NCBI GenBank assembly: GCA_004026145.2
Contig: CP034991.1
Span: forward strand, 7,351,294-7,415,293
Direction: 5' to 3'
Source: Takifugu bimaculatus
Taxonomy: Eukaryota; Chordata; Actinopteri; Tetraodontiformes; Tetraodontidae
Length of the DNA stretch: 64,000 nt
Positions 15,347-28,700 of this stretch are shown in pieces (the stretch's first letter is position 1; every line of letters starts with the position of its first letter). The notes under the pieces were generated by a model. The model made no database searches. It was not told the DNA's origin and saw nothing but the letters and a program-made list of their open reading frames with translations. Both the position numbers and the translations under genes were made by a program.

Positions 15347-18300
15347 TGACAAAGAGGAACTTTACCTTGACTAATGGTCAGGCCTACTTTGTCACCTTGA
15401 AAGACAGCTGCTGAGATTTAGTCATGAATCAGGAGAGGCGAGAAGAACAGGAACGCCGGTTCCAAGAACAAAAAAAACTGTCTTAATCCAAGAGACAATT
15501 TTAGCATTCGTAGAATTTATGATGGAGAAGGAAAGTAGCGTGCATGTGAATGAAACCCGAATTCTGCTGATTCGTACACTCTCAAATTCGACAGCAAATT
15601 GGGGAAGGTGATTTATCGTGACAGGATTGGTCAAGTTTTTCCACGAAACCCCGCATGGGCAGTACAGCCCTCTGTTCGTGGTACATCTGCAACACATTTG
15701 GTAATAACATGTGTCCTGAAAAAAAATATACATACATGGTAGAACACCAGTATCCCCTATCCTCCTAGGAAATGTGGTTGTGAGGATTTGAAATAACATA
15801 TTACACTGCAGTAAGTAAACCTTTTAGGAGGTGTATGGTACATTAAATAAACACTCTCTCTTTTTAAATAAACTCCCATTTCCTTGAAGACGAGGGCAAA
15901 AAAAAAAAAGGTTCAAGACGGTTCTCCAAATACAATCCGAATGTCTGTGCACACTCCCGGTGCTCCATTTTTACTCAGATGCAGGAAGATTTCCTTTCTT
16001 TCACTTCACTCAGTGGTTTTTGGAGGTTTCTTCTGATTTTTGCTGCAGCTACATGGCAGCGTGTGTCGATATGAGAACGTGATTTTGTCTTGCCTTGTGC
16101 GTGTTTGTGCTTTATTTGGAACTTGTGGCGCACGGCACTTTATCTCCTGTCAGGATGGAGGGAGATACACCAACAGAAATGAGACGAGGGGACGGATCCA
16201 GCAAAGAAGCGCGTCGATGGCCAGGCAGAATGGGAACAGAAAAAAAAAAAAACCTGTATCAGGTCTCATTGTGCCTCTAATGTCATTACAGGCGGTGACT
16301 CCACTATGTGGCACGCTGCACTACCCATCTGTCAGAGTGAGATAGGCAGGGTGACGAATGGCTATCACTGCTACTTCCCTCAACCTCCACCACCCCCGCC
16401 ACCACCCGTTCTAATGTTTGCGTCTTGTTCCGAGGAAGAAGGGTGACCTAAACCTGGGTGGTAGCCCATGCGTAGGTGGGTCTCTATGGCTCTGGATCTC
16501 AGCAGATATTAGGGCTAATTTAACATGTTAGCGGCTAAAGAGATTAGCGACGTGTACATCTGGGGATTAGAGTGATAGCACTGGATCATCTTGTAATGTG
16601 TTCATTCCTTTTCTTTAATCCCACAGAGTAGGCTACACCAGCTAAACTTGAATTTAAGAAGCAGCGGAATGTGTGTGAGTGTGTGTATAACAGGGTGGTG
16701 GAGGATATGTCTTCACCTGTCTCTCTCCATTAGCTCTCGATTCAGTTGGATCATTAGGGAGGCAGGGACAGTTTTGTGTGTATTCTATTTTCAATCTCTT
16801 CATGCCTTTGAACCGAGACACCTGTCTATTGACGAGCTGGGGGATGAGCCGATGGCCCGTGCTTGACAAAAGTTTTACACGCTCCGTCAAGCGTTCGTCA
16901 CTGAGGATAACATAACGAAATAAAGACTTTCGACAGGAGTGGCGGATCAAGTCCTACACGATGAGCTCTCGCCAACCCCATTTTATGAAGTTAAAGTCTT
17001 TAACTTTCAACTTAATTGATTCCTGTTCTAATGAGGGTCTGTCAGTATGCTTCCCCAGTTATCCCTCAACCCAGCAGCTCTGCCCCGGGGGCTTGGACAG
17101 AGAGGCAGGAAACACAAAGACAGACAGACAGACAGCTCAGCGGAAGGATGTGACTTCAGCAGGCTCAGACAATCATAGGTGCTAAAGGTGCTTCCTTCCA
17201 TAAATGTTCACAGAGAATAATTTAAGATTTCACAACTAATCACCCACAGCAGCAGCAGAACACTTCAGGCCTCAAGTCAAGGTCCTTGCAAAGCTGGCTG
17301 TAGTTTACTTAACTTTACTTTACTTAGGATCTTTGAAAATGAGACATTTAACAAACAACAATCAAGTCATCTTTAATCTTTTCCAGTTGGTAGACTTGAA
17401 TTTTTATATATTTACCAGTCAGTATTTTGTTTATTTTGACATAAATTTGAACACACGGTACTTAATGGTAGCTTAATATAACCTAATCATATAATGAAAC
17501 ATATCTAACCTAATTCCCCTCCAAATTACTGCTATTTAATGCCTGAACATACATTGCTTTTCTGCCTTTTTAGCAACATATAACAAATTAATCCAAGACA
17601 AATAATTTAGTCTGTGTTATTTTTAGCAACCATGTACGTATTTGGTCTTTGACTTCAAATAAAATGAGAAATGAGGAGGTATATTTCTGACAATCGTGCC
17701 TTTTATTGTCTAGGAACACTTGGGTGAAATGCATTGCATTTGGGTGGAGATAAAGAAGAGAACATCCCATCGCTGTTCGTTTGGGCAGCTGCACATCTCA
17801 CTCAGCACCAGTGCACGGGGGCCTTGGGCCACCAGAGCCGCCACGGAGACAGGTAACCATCCATCAGAGCGCGTGTGGAGACAGGTGAGAGCCATCTTTC
17901 CATGGCCCGTCGCTGACTTCCCCAAGGACAAAATGACTTGACACAATGCGTCAACCCTGCTCTTTGACTGAAGGCCAAAGGCTGTGAAAGGCACAGCTGC
18001 CAGGCCAATGGCGAGAGGACACACACGAAAGTGAGGCAAAGCCAAACAGACAGGGGGGGCAGGGGAGGAAGAGTGGCCGGGGTGGTTAAAAAGACATTCC
18101 CGGTCAATTGTTGGCAGCTTTGTGTTGTGACAGTGGCTCGCAGCCATGAGTGCTAAACAAATAAAAGCACCACAACAGCAAACTTGCCACACACATAGGC
18201 AAAAAAAAGAAAGGCTCAGGAAAAAGAGAACAAGAAAAGAAAAAGCAGAAGCATAGCGGAGCCACAATTTAGAGGCCGGAAAGGCTGGAATGAATCACCA

Positions 18301-20041
18301 TTTATTGCATTCAGTCTTTCCATGGCACGAGTCTAAGAAGTGGCAATGGACGCGCTAAAGAGTGAAGTCAAGATATTACAAAATGGCCCAGTCCATGGAG
18401 GAGAAACGGGAAGAGGCGGGATCCGATGCCTAGCCGCTGTTGCATGTGCAGGCGCTGCCAATTGGGCGGTGATAGACGCCTCCGATGTTGAAATGTAAAT
18501 AACCCCACCTAAAGTTTCACTTTATCAAGACCGCTGCACTTTCTTTCACTTCTTCCTCCCCACCAGTCGTGCTGCGTCTGTCTGTCTCCCCAGTCGACTA
18601 CAAAGCCGCGCCACAGGTCATGTTTTCCAGTGCAAACCACCTCCTCAGCTGACACGTCGCCCCGTGTGCTGCGGGTCCCAGGTGTAACCGGCGGCTGACA
18701 CCGACGGCACGGCGGCAGAAAGGTGCTCGTCTGGGTGCGCGGAAAACTTATTTCTTGACTCATGATTATAAACGATGTAAACAAAAGCTGCATCATAATG
18801 AATGGCGCTGTTTGATTGCAGTGTGAACCCTTCAACAAGCACATTCCAGCCCCCACAGGAAGAGCCGGGAGTCATGTCACTAAGAGCACAAGGCGCTGAC
18901 ATATTCACCTAATTATGTTCCCTGCCGCGTATGACAATGTCTCGGGATGTTAGCAAAGTTCTCCACTGGGGGAGATGTGTGTGTGTGCGTGTGTGTCAGA
19001 GGTTTGAAACCAAGGCCAAAGGCTTGTTGCCGCGAGGGCCGTGTGCAAGCGAACTTCCTTGCAGTATCGTTCCCAAACTCCCGTTCCCTTGCCTCCTCCC
19101 CACCCTCCACGCGTAATATCAACACCCGCCTTCAGAAAAACTAAAAATCCTAGCTAAGACAAACTGCTGATGATTTCATCACTACCCCACACACCTCTTC
19201 CTCTCTCTCTCTCTCTCTCATTGCCACAGCATTCTAATCAGCCTAATTAAAAGCTTTGTTCATTTAGAAATCTCTGATGACAATTTGTTTCACCCTACCC
19301 TACAGCAGTGGTGGCTGTGAAGAGAGGAGAATTAAATTTGATCTTCTGACAGCAATTATTAAACGCTCCCTCCTGGCCTCAATTAAGGCCTGCGGGCTAA
19401 TGCTAACGTGGCTAACCCTCACGCAACCACGACATGCCGCCGCGCTTCCTTTTGATTTTGTCACTGTGCGTGAGTGCGTGCATTTCCTTGCCCACAGAGT
19501 TTCATAGGTTTGCTCATGGCTCATTAGCCGTTTCCCTTTTATGGCTGTTTGTTGCGAACTTCCCCATGTGTGCAGAGCGGCAGATCTACAAGGGAGTTGT
19601 GGAATTTACAATTGTGCCGTGTCCCGCCGCATCAGCAAATTTCGCTTCAATCGATACTTTTATGTTACGTGAGCCTAAATGAAGCCCCGATGATCTCGTC
19701 CCCCTATAGGAAATGAAACACGCTGCTCACCTCGCCGTGAACACAGTCCTGCACCAAAAGCTGCTTTATGAAAAGGTTTCAGGAACCAGCGAGCCTGTCT
19801 GTCGTTACGACACTAATGCCCCGGTCCCAGACCTGCTGTGCCCAAGCCAGAACCACAGCACGGCTTTTGAGTCTTCGCACAGCGTGCGGGTAATTTGCTG
19901 AGAAGTAGAAGGTTGCACACTTCAACAAGGATGTCCTTCATAGATTCGACCTTCTGGGTTTTTTTTTTTTTCCTCTGGTCCCTGTGCTCTGCTAGGAAAC
20001 CGAGTAACCTAGATCGGAGTGTAGGGAGAGACAGGGATGGT

Positions 20042-20109
<68 letters not shown>

Positions 20110-20110
20110 G
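20042..20110. repeat. (ACAG)n tetranucleotide microsatellite, 69 bp
   Basis: About 17 perfect GACA/ACAG units without spacers. The absence of unique spacers rules out a CRISPR-like array. Confidence 0.97.
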
Positions 20111-21194
20111 GGAAAGAGTGGGCAAAAGCATCAGAAGGACATTTGAAAAGACGAATAAAAACTCCACGAGGACGACGTCAGGGTCAGCGCCGCGACCTGG
20201 TTTGAGCTGATTGCTGGTTGCATGTTGTGTCCCTGTTGACGCCGTGCATCATTAAGGGTTGTTCCACCGTTCGTGTTTGTTTAAGAAAGGCTGGTTTAGT
20301 TTTTCCAGGCACTTTCCCTTCACCGCACACGCACAACGTTAACAATGTTAACTTGTAGCACACGTTCCATCTATAGTTCATGTCAAATTTGGGTGCCTTC
20401 GACCATAAAGAAAGCTAATAAAATCAAAATGCAATCTGCAGCGAAAACTTTTCCGACCTCTGAAATGAATCATTTGGACCTCAGAACTGCTGCCTTTACA
20501 GGTCCCAGGGGAGAGCCGGTGGTGGGGTACACGAGGTGAAAGGTTGCACAGATCGCCGAGTGCGTTGTGGCGCACGGCACCTACAGATCGGCCTCTGTTA
20601 AGGGGAGTGGCCCCCACCATGGCCCGGGCCGGGCCAGACCCAGCCCAAGCCTTTCATTAGTCATCGGCTGGGTGCCGCGTTTCTTTTTGGAGTGGTTACG
20701 GACAAGGGAGGGGGGGGCAGCGAGGTTCTGGCAGTTCCACTGTATTCCACTCCCAGCACCATCCCGACTCGACCTCATCAAAGCGAGCATTCGTAATTTG
20801 TCACAGAAAGCAGCCAATTAACATATGTTAGGGGAGGAGGGACCGCGAGGAGAAGGGTGGAGGGGAGGGGAGGGCGAGTGAAAAAGATAGCGTATGATTA
20901 AAGAGTCTGCACAGCTGCAGAAAATCAAGACGGCAAAGAGAGGTTTGAAAGAGACCTCAGACCCAGTAATCTGATCAAGCTTCCAGTTACTTAACCTCCA
21001 GAAGCCAGAGAAGGAGAGAGAAGAGAGGGAGGGGATGAAATAATAGAGACAAACAAATATTAAATTACTGCTGTGAAGCTACAAGCTTTGGCAGGGTGCC
21101 GCTGCGCTCAGGCTGTGGTTAGGGTGGGGGGGGGGCACTATATCGCACGCTGATGACCCCACTCGCCAAAGCATTACTGTCCTTTGCCCAAGCG

Positions 21195-21204
21195 CTATTT
21201 TTAG
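21195..21204 (+). promoter_or_regulatory. ideal MEF2-binding site in mef2c intron 1
   Basis: CTATTTTTAG is the optimal YTA(A/T)4TAR MEF2 site. An E-box CAGCTG lies about 285 bp away, near 20913. MEF2 plus E-box control of mef2c itself is established in mammalian skeletal muscle. About four weaker consensus matches are expected by chance in a window this size, so this is a candidate only. Confidence 0.4.
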
Positions 21205-21829
21205 CCCACATTTATGCGTATAACGACATTTACGGTCACGCTAATCTGCCACTATTTCTTTTTTGAAGGCCCGGCAAGTTTTTTCTGCCCCGTTTTCATT
21301 AAAACAAAAGGCGCATTTTCATTTTTCGTTGTTCTTTCTTCAAGACAAGAAGGTCTCGGGCAAATACTCACATTTTCAGGTCTTTGCGTTCCGTTTTTTT
21401 TTTTTCTCTTTTTCTTTTTGTGGTTGCTTTTCAACGTGCCGCGTGCGGTTATTTAAAAACGTGCACGCGCCCGCGTGTGCACATATGCGCCTGGTGTTGC
21501 TGGAGCTGTTGTAGGAACATCTTGTGAAGTGAATTGTGTGATTTTTTTTCCCCTTCCTCCTTGTTGTTGGATACGGTGGCAGGCTGAATGCATTAGTAGA
21601 GCGCGCCGCTGCCATTCTGTGTTGTGCCGTCTCTCCGCCACCTCTGCCTCGTCTCCGTACAGCGACTGATCACACGGGCTGACAAGCGAGCTTGGGTCGT
21701 CGCCGTCTGCCGCGGCGTCCTCGGCTACGTGGGCTCCGAGTCTTTTAGCGAGCAAACTAAGAGAGGCGGAGAGGAAGCTTGAAACAAATGTGGGTGATTT
21801 TAGAATTGAGCGTCAAGTCGTGGGGAAAT

Positions 21830-21872
21830 CCCCCCCCCCCACCTCCCCACCCCCCCCCCCCCCCCCACCCCC
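21830..21872. repeat. poly(C)-rich tract
   Basis: A C run interrupted by a few A and T bases. On the minus strand it is a G-rich sequence with G-quadruplex potential. Confidence 0.9.
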
Positions 21873-23091
21873 ACTTCCCGAACAAACAGGCAGCAAACAT
21901 CTCTGTATTCCAAACGCAGTTATTGGAAAACAAACGCCATCATTATTAAATGAAACCTATTTTCACTCACAGCGGTGGAGAAAAACAGAAGATGGAGGCA
22001 CAGATGGCCAAGAAGCATGACTATATATAAATCATGACTGTTTCTCTTTCCTCCTCTCTTATCCGAGCCATCGAGCATCAGCTGTTATTTATTTATTTAT
22101 ATTTTCCTATTTGGAAACTAAAGAGTGAGAATGGAGGAGTGCACGAATGTGCGGGGGTGGGGGGTGGGGGGGTCAGATGGGCCACCGCCTTTGGTTCACA
22201 AGGCTCCTTCTCTTCTGTCCTCCTCTGTGCTTGACTGGAAGACCTGACTGCCTGGAGCCTCCCCCCCCCCCGCCGCCACCGCCGCCGTCGCCACCATCAT
22301 CACCGCTCAAATCTCTGTGCTGCGTTCACAGCTGCACCGTTCACATAACCTCGACTGCCCCCTTCTACTCCCCCACCGCCACCCCACCGCCCGGACCAGC
22401 GATAGCAGAGCAACCCCCCCCCTACCCCCCCTCAGAGGCAACAGCTTTTTCCACTTCATGCGTGCACGCCCAGACACACAAGCACACCGACTGGTGGGCA
22501 CATGGGTTTTTCCTCCTCTCCTTTCCCTTTTTCTCATATCATTCAATTCCTTCCCCTTCTCTTCACCCTGAGAAAAATCCCCTGGACTCATGACCTAATG
22601 AAGGCCTGAGAAAGCCCCCCCCACCCCCACCCCCACCCACCACCACCACCAACACACACAAACACACTCAAAACCAACTCTTAAAACTCCGAACTCCCCT
22701 TTCCGTCTCCCTGTGTGACCTGCATCGCAGCTGCGTGTGGGAATTTGTGCGGGCGGGCGCGTTTGTTGGACCGCTGCGCGTGTGAATGTACGCATGTGCA
22801 CATACATACCTGAGCACGTCAGCACCGCACAGGCTGCGGGATGCGTGCGAGCGCGTCACGCACGTTTACTCAACGCACATATCTCTGCTGTGCTCCTGCT
22901 GATCCGGAGGGGGGAGGGAGGCGTCTGTGAGCTTCTGCCGCGTCTACTGTGCATTATCCCAAATAAACAACTCATTACACGTGTACTTAACCGAGGGGAG
23001 CGGTGGAAGCTAATCCCCGCTATCGTTCCCAGCGTTTCTTTTCCGATTAGGCTACAGGGAAGAGGAGACCAAGAAGGTAGGCTGCTTAGAA

Positions 23092-23118
23092 GAGGAGGAG
23101 GAGGAGGAGGAGGAGGAG
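23092..23118. repeat. (AGG)n trinucleotide repeat
   Basis: About nine AGG units. Confidence 0.9.
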
Positions 23119-23359
23119 AGAAGAAAAGCATGTGAGTCAACTTCCCACACTTAGAGTATCCCAGCACATTATATAGTTCTCTCTCGCTCTCCTGCTACCC
23201 TCTTGCCTTCTCTGCTTCCTTCTCCCTGAGGACTTCGCTCTGCTCTTCCTTATTTTCGACCATCTCTCAGAACTGGGTCATCGACGGGCTGCGCGGCAGC
23301 ATTTTGAAGAACACGGGAGGGAGAGGAGGAAAATGCTTTCTATGAGAACAATCTGCAGC

Positions 23360-23379
23360 TTTTTTTTTTTTTTTTTTTT
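23360..23379. repeat. poly(T) tract, 20 nt
   Basis: A homopolymer T run in intron 1. Confidence 0.95.
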
Positions 23380-24339
23380 AACAAGCTTATCAAATTAAGC
23401 TGTCAAAAGCACATTAATAGCATGCAGCACAATTCATAGAGAAAAAAAATAACAAAACACTTGGGGACAAAAACGATCCTCTTCATCGTCTAAGGAGACA
23501 AAAATCTTTCTGTCTTCCTCCGTACAATCACAGGGTCCCCGGGATGACGGGGAATGATTTAAAAGATGTATTTCAATGCAGCTTTTTATTTGCAAAAAAT
23601 AAAAATCCTTGAATCTGTTAAGTCACAGATATTTTTATTTTTTACAAACACCTAAGGTAATAAAAGGTGTTGTCCCAAAACCCAAATAATCAAACAAATA
23701 ACCTGGAATTCCGAATGAAAACGAGCTTGAACGTGGATCAAATCTGTGAAGGCGTATCACCCGACACATGTTGGAAAATAACAGGCAATTCTGCTCTCGT
23801 GTTGAGCGTCATTATCGATTTGTGTTCGCACGTTCGGTTTTCGGGGGGCTCTGCGAATCCAAAACTCTCGGCGCTCTCAAAAAAACACGGAGTCCCATCA
23901 AGAAGTGAGAGCAGAATGTGAGCAAAGAGAGAAAATTAACACTCGCGGCGCCATTCGCATGGCATATGCCTGCAACACAGAAATGAAATTAACAAGACAC
24001 CTCGGCGTACACATGGCGGATAGGAGAGAAAACCACCCTGTGACCTTACACTCACGGGCTAAGTGTCTAAAAAAACACAGTTCTCCTTTTGAAGCGCTGC
24101 ACTGACACCCGTCTGGAAGCCTCGCACGCTGCGTCGAGTTTGTGAAGAGAATCTGTAATTTCCACACTCTGACGGTGTCAGCGGGCCACGCCGCTCATGC
24201 TGGACTCTGAGGCGGTTGGCATTTGACTCCCAACATGGACTCTCTCTCATATCCTCAATTCAAAACCCTATTTAGCCCCCCCCCACCCAGCATATTTGGG
24301 CTGCACCGTCGCAGGCCGGAGTGGGATGGATGTGACATG

Positions 24340-24450
24340 GAGGCGCCGGGACTGTGCAGCAGCGCCAGGTATCCCCCACACTTCCTCGGCTATTTATAAA
24401 ACCACAAGTCCAAAAATAAGACCGGGGCCATTTATACCCTGAAATAACAA
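24340..24450 (-). promoter_or_regulatory. mef2c: candidate alternative (muscle-type) promoter or enhancer with MEF2/TATA element
   Basis: At 24390-24399 the plus strand reads CTATTTATAA, an exact MEF2 consensus. The minus strand of the same site reads TATAAATAG, a good TATA box for mef2c-sense transcription starting near 24365. Two more AT elements follow within 50 bp (CCAAAAATAAG and CCATTTATACC), set in otherwise GC-rich sequence. A possible minus-strand donor, CCC|GTGAGT, lies near 24055. Mammalian Mef2c has a muscle-specific promoter with a MEF2 site; that this is its counterpart is inference. A plus-strand TATA reading is also possible. Confidence 0.3.
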
Positions 24451-25479
24451 CGCCGCCTGACTTTTCTTTACTAGCGCACTTTGATCACACCACACAGATG
24501 GGAGGGAGGGGGGAATATCCACGCACAGAAATTAAGAAGTGAGAGCAACAAAGTGGAAAATCTCCTCACCAGACAATGAAGCCGTGCTCAAACGCGCACA
24601 TGCACACACAGCAGCCAAAAGTCAATATCAAGGCTGTGCTATTTCTGTAGAGAGCACTATTTAGGAAGTGTGGGCTGGGTGCCAGTATTCTCCTCAGCTC
24701 GTCTGGGCGTCATTGCGCTGCCGTTGTTGTACAAACTCACCTCTTTCCTCCCTCACCCTCTCCTCACCCTTCCCACCTAACCTCTTGTTTCATTGTCAGT
24801 GCTCTCGCTCCCTCCCCACCCTCTCGCTCGCCCTCCCGCTCTCTCTGCTGCACACACACAAGGTTATTTGTTTTTCCGCTGGGTCGAACCACAGTGCCAG
24901 GTGAAAGCATCTATTGGCAGGATAAAAAGGATGGCCGGTGCGCCATCACAGGGCCCCCACTCTGCCCAGCAAACCTTGAAGTGAAGCGGCGGGCTGGAGT
25001 TTCAAACAAAGTGCCCCCTCATTCATTATACATGCAACTGCACTGAAAATCTTCTTCCGCAACACCCCCCCCCCCCCTCCTTGGCTGCTCTCTTTCTCTT
25101 CTTCGCTCTCTCCTCACATCATCTCCTTGACTTTTTTTTTTTTTTTTTTCCCAGACAGAGCATCCATAAAGTATGAATAAAATTAATGACATCACGAGCT
25201 GCACTTTGAAAGAGCCACTGTAGGAAAAAGCCATACATCACGGGGGCAGAAGGAACCGGGACTAAAGAAGAAGAAGAAGAAAAAAAACTGACAGAGTGAG
25301 AAGAACAGGGAGCATGTGTGTTCGGAGGGGTGTTACTTCGCCCATCTTCATCACATGACTTACTTTTTTTGCATTTCCTTCTGCCTCCATGTATCATCAA
25401 CACCCCTTTTTTGTCTAAATTTACTTTTTAATCAGCAACGCATCAGGACTTCTTTGTTTATCTGTTTCGCCGTCGGTGT

Positions 25480-26060
25480 GGGAATGACACAGGTGACAGT
25501 GGGAAAGGGGCGCCAGTGCGGACTTTGTGCCTGGTTCAGCCCTCTGAGCGCTCTGCAGAGGAGGAGCGACGCGCGCCGATTCTCATAAAGCAGCTTCTCG
25601 ACTTAGACAGTGTTAACAGCATTTTCAACAGCCCGCTCCCTGCAGAGTTGAGCAGCGAGCGCCCTGATGTTCGAGACTTTGCCCTCATATCTGAGACGCC
25701 GCGCTGAGGAAAATAAACGTCATATTTAAGACTGTTATGTTCTCGCTCGGAGCAGAAAAAAGAGGATACATTTATCAACGACGCCACCTATTATTGGCAA
25801 TTTTACGTGACTGTTTTATCCCACGGAACCCTGACTGGGTGAAATCCACTGTGGATTCCAGATACACTTAAAAAAAATTATCCAAGATAGCAGCGGAGTG
25901 GCGGCGGCGGCGGCGTAGATTGTGGCAGCCGACTGAGGGCAGAGGTTTCAGATGGATGTGAGCTTATGTGAGGCCGCGGCACAGAGCTGCCACTCTGCGT
26001 CTCTCTCCCCGGACCCGCGCTGCAGAATGACTCGGCTATGTTGCCGTCATGACAAAGATA
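25480..26060. promoter_or_regulatory. second CpG-rich block (candidate alternative 5' exon or promoter)
   Basis: CpG dinucleotides are concentrated here, including GGCGCC, ACGCGCGCCG and a (CGG)5 run at about 25903-25917, against CpG-poorer neighbours. No splice donor of good quality was found by eye, so transcript structure is unknown. Confidence 0.3.
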
Positions 26061-26712
26061 AATTACATCCACTGGAAAACATTTCTAGTTTTTTTTTTCT
26101 TCTCGCCGTCTCCACACCTCTTTCTTTATGCCACTGGGTGTAGTCCAAATGTGTGCCACACTAAAGCGAGATGATGAGGGGGGCGTTCTCTCTGAAAATA
26201 TATTAGAGGGCGACTTGGCCCCTCATCGTTCACAGGTCTCACATTGGACTTTATGAGGAAATGTGCTCGCTGGCGCTAGATTTATACACATTAGCAAACA
26301 GTCCTCTTTCCAACCAGCCTGAAAACCTGGTGCTGCGTGTTTCCGAGCACATAAACATGCAGTCCGCTTGACATTAAAAAGGAAAACGCGCAGTTTTGAC
26401 TTTTCGGGCATTCAGTTTAATCTCGTCGATGCGATGTTTACACAGTAAAGTCCAGCTCCTGGGCCATTTTAAATGTTTCTCTTTGTCTTATCACTCAAAC
26501 TCGTCTGATCGCTGCACTCCCCAGCAGCATTCTCCGCCTCCCAGGACTCTCCTCCTGTCCAAATATTTCAGGGAGCAGGCCTCAAGTTTGGTGAGGTGTT
26601 CTGAGTGTCTCTTTAGGTGGGCTGCAGCTGACGATGTGACTGTGTGGTCAGCGGTGCTGAAGCGCGGACCACCCAGCAGGCAGCTGCTGCCATAATGCCT
26701 CACAGGCCCGGG

Positions 26713-26752
26713 CAGGAAACAGGAAGCAGGAAGAAGAAAGCAGGACATCCTG
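26713..26752 (+). promoter_or_regulatory. ETS cluster with FOX:ETS composite (candidate endothelial enhancer core)
   Basis: Three CAGGAA cores at 26713-26718, 26720-26725 and 26727-26732 are spaced 7 bp apart. The middle one is embedded in AAACAGGAAG (26717-26726), a FOX:ETS composite. A palindrome CAGGACATCCTG at 26741-26752 adds a further GGAT-type core. The cluster is in mef2c intron 1. ETS and FOX:ETS control of Mef2c in endothelium is established in mouse; the assignment here is inference. Confidence 0.4.
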
Positions 26753-28700
26753 TTCATCTAGCTCAGCGTGCTAAGCATGACATCACAAAAGCTTTGTCGG
26801 GCTTTTAATAAATAATACCTGATCAGAGGCTAAACTTTTTGTCGCCTGGCCTAGATGCGCCTCACTCTAGATGGCTTCTGCCTTTCTGCCTCTCTGGCGC
26901 AGGAAGCACTGACACTGTTTTCCAGACTCCTCCATCATCCGACACCTCAAATCCGACCCTCCTCAGCGCGAGAAGAAAAAGAAACGCGCGCATTTATATG
27001 TGAATACACACCAGCAGCAACATCACAACAGCGCCACCCCGCCCCGAAAAAGGAAAAAAAACAACAAAAAAACAACAACCAAAAAACACAAAAAAGGGAG
27101 AAGCACAAACATTCCGACGTGGAGACAGACAGACACGAGGCACAAAGCTAAGCGCAGGCACACGCGCTCGCATCTCCCCGGCACACAGCGCAAACTGACA
27201 GACAAACACACAAAGCAGCGAGCACAAAGCACAGCACAGCCAGAAGTCTATTTTATGCAGGAATATTCTAAAGTGTGTTTTACAATACAATTAAACATCA
27301 AAGGCGGATATATTCCTCTGTGATCTTTAACACCCCAGTGAACAAACCCCAGACACCCCCATCCACTTACAGCACACACAGAAAGTTGCTGAACGTCACT
27401 GCTAATTACTCGACAGAAGACAGAGGAAGACTTTGCATCATTATGCAAAAAGCAGGACATATTCAAATGTATGCATTCTCTCCGCCATGAACCATTCAAG
27501 GACTGTGTTATTTACCCAGGATTATTTTTCTTAAGTTTGAGGGGTAATTGCAGCCCTCGTGGAGATATTCAGACGGGGCTCCGAGGCAAGGCAGCGTTTG
27601 GGTAAACAGCTTCAGAAGGCAGAAGAGCTGAGACAATGGAAACAAAACTGTTCCAAAATGAGTAAATAAGCACAGTTAGGTTGAGCCCCTCTTAAATTTG
27701 AATTTGGAAATTAAAAAAAAAGTCCTTAAATGTAAAGCTGAAAAAGAACACCTGGCTAGAGTCATTATGAGTCAAACATTTTTATTTACTTTATGTGCGT
27801 CAGAGAGACGAAAAAAATCTATATCCTAAGCAAAACCTTTTAATATTTTTGCATCACTTAGACCAGAAAAAGGAGCAGGGTTTAGTCTAAATTTTCCCAT
27901 GTTTGGAGCGTTTATAGCGTTGATTTGTAAGAACAGAAACCACAGCACACTCCGTTATTTATATAGCATGTGTCTCCTGACGGCTTAAGATATTATATGC
28001 TGAGGTAAATATGATTCTCCACAATTGGCTCTTATATTACATTCCCTACTTGAGCCAAAGGCCATGAAGTCCAATTTCAGGACTTCAATATCCAGCAGCA
28101 GATCTTGCCAAGCTGCAAATGAGTGTTTTACAGATGTCCTTCAAATCATTACTGAAAATATTATTTTTTTTAAAAAAAGGAAAAGCAAAAGAAGCCATTA
28201 AATCATTATCTAATAACTTAATTTAATGATTATCCGTGCTTACACGGGCGTACTTCTGTGGTTCCTATCGAGAGTTTTCTTTTTTACCACCAGGGAATTT
28301 TGAAAAGTGACTCAAAATGCGGTTGACAACCTTTCACATTAAAGACATCAGAGATGATCTGTGGGACGCTGACACTGTCTGAGAACTTTCAAAACACAGA
28401 AGAGAAGCCTGGCCGGGCTTTCCTTCACTTAACTAAAGCTTCACTGAGCCCTCGGTGCCCCCTGACAATCGGCTCAAGGCCCCGGCCAATCACAGGGACA
28501 CGTGACCTTCTAATCCCTCTCTGTGAGAAGGGTAAGAGTGTGTTGTCACTGTTGGTTTTTGTGAATCAGCCCGCAAAATCCCGACTGATTTGTGGAGAGG
28601 AGAACGTCTTAAGAGAATAAGAGAGACAAAAGCAGCGCAGCCCAAATAGTGTGGGTGTCAGTGTGTGAGCGTGTGTGACAGAGAGGGGAGAGCTTTTTCC

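Noticed and set aside
17710..18267. 185-codon minus-strand frame with a hydrophobic start
   Set aside because: The hydrophobic N-terminus comes from an A/G-rich tract read in reverse. No family signature or promoter/splice context.
20042..20110. Tandem array resembling a regular repeat array
   Set aside because: Perfect tetranucleotide microsatellite without spacers in animal DNA; not a CRISPR.
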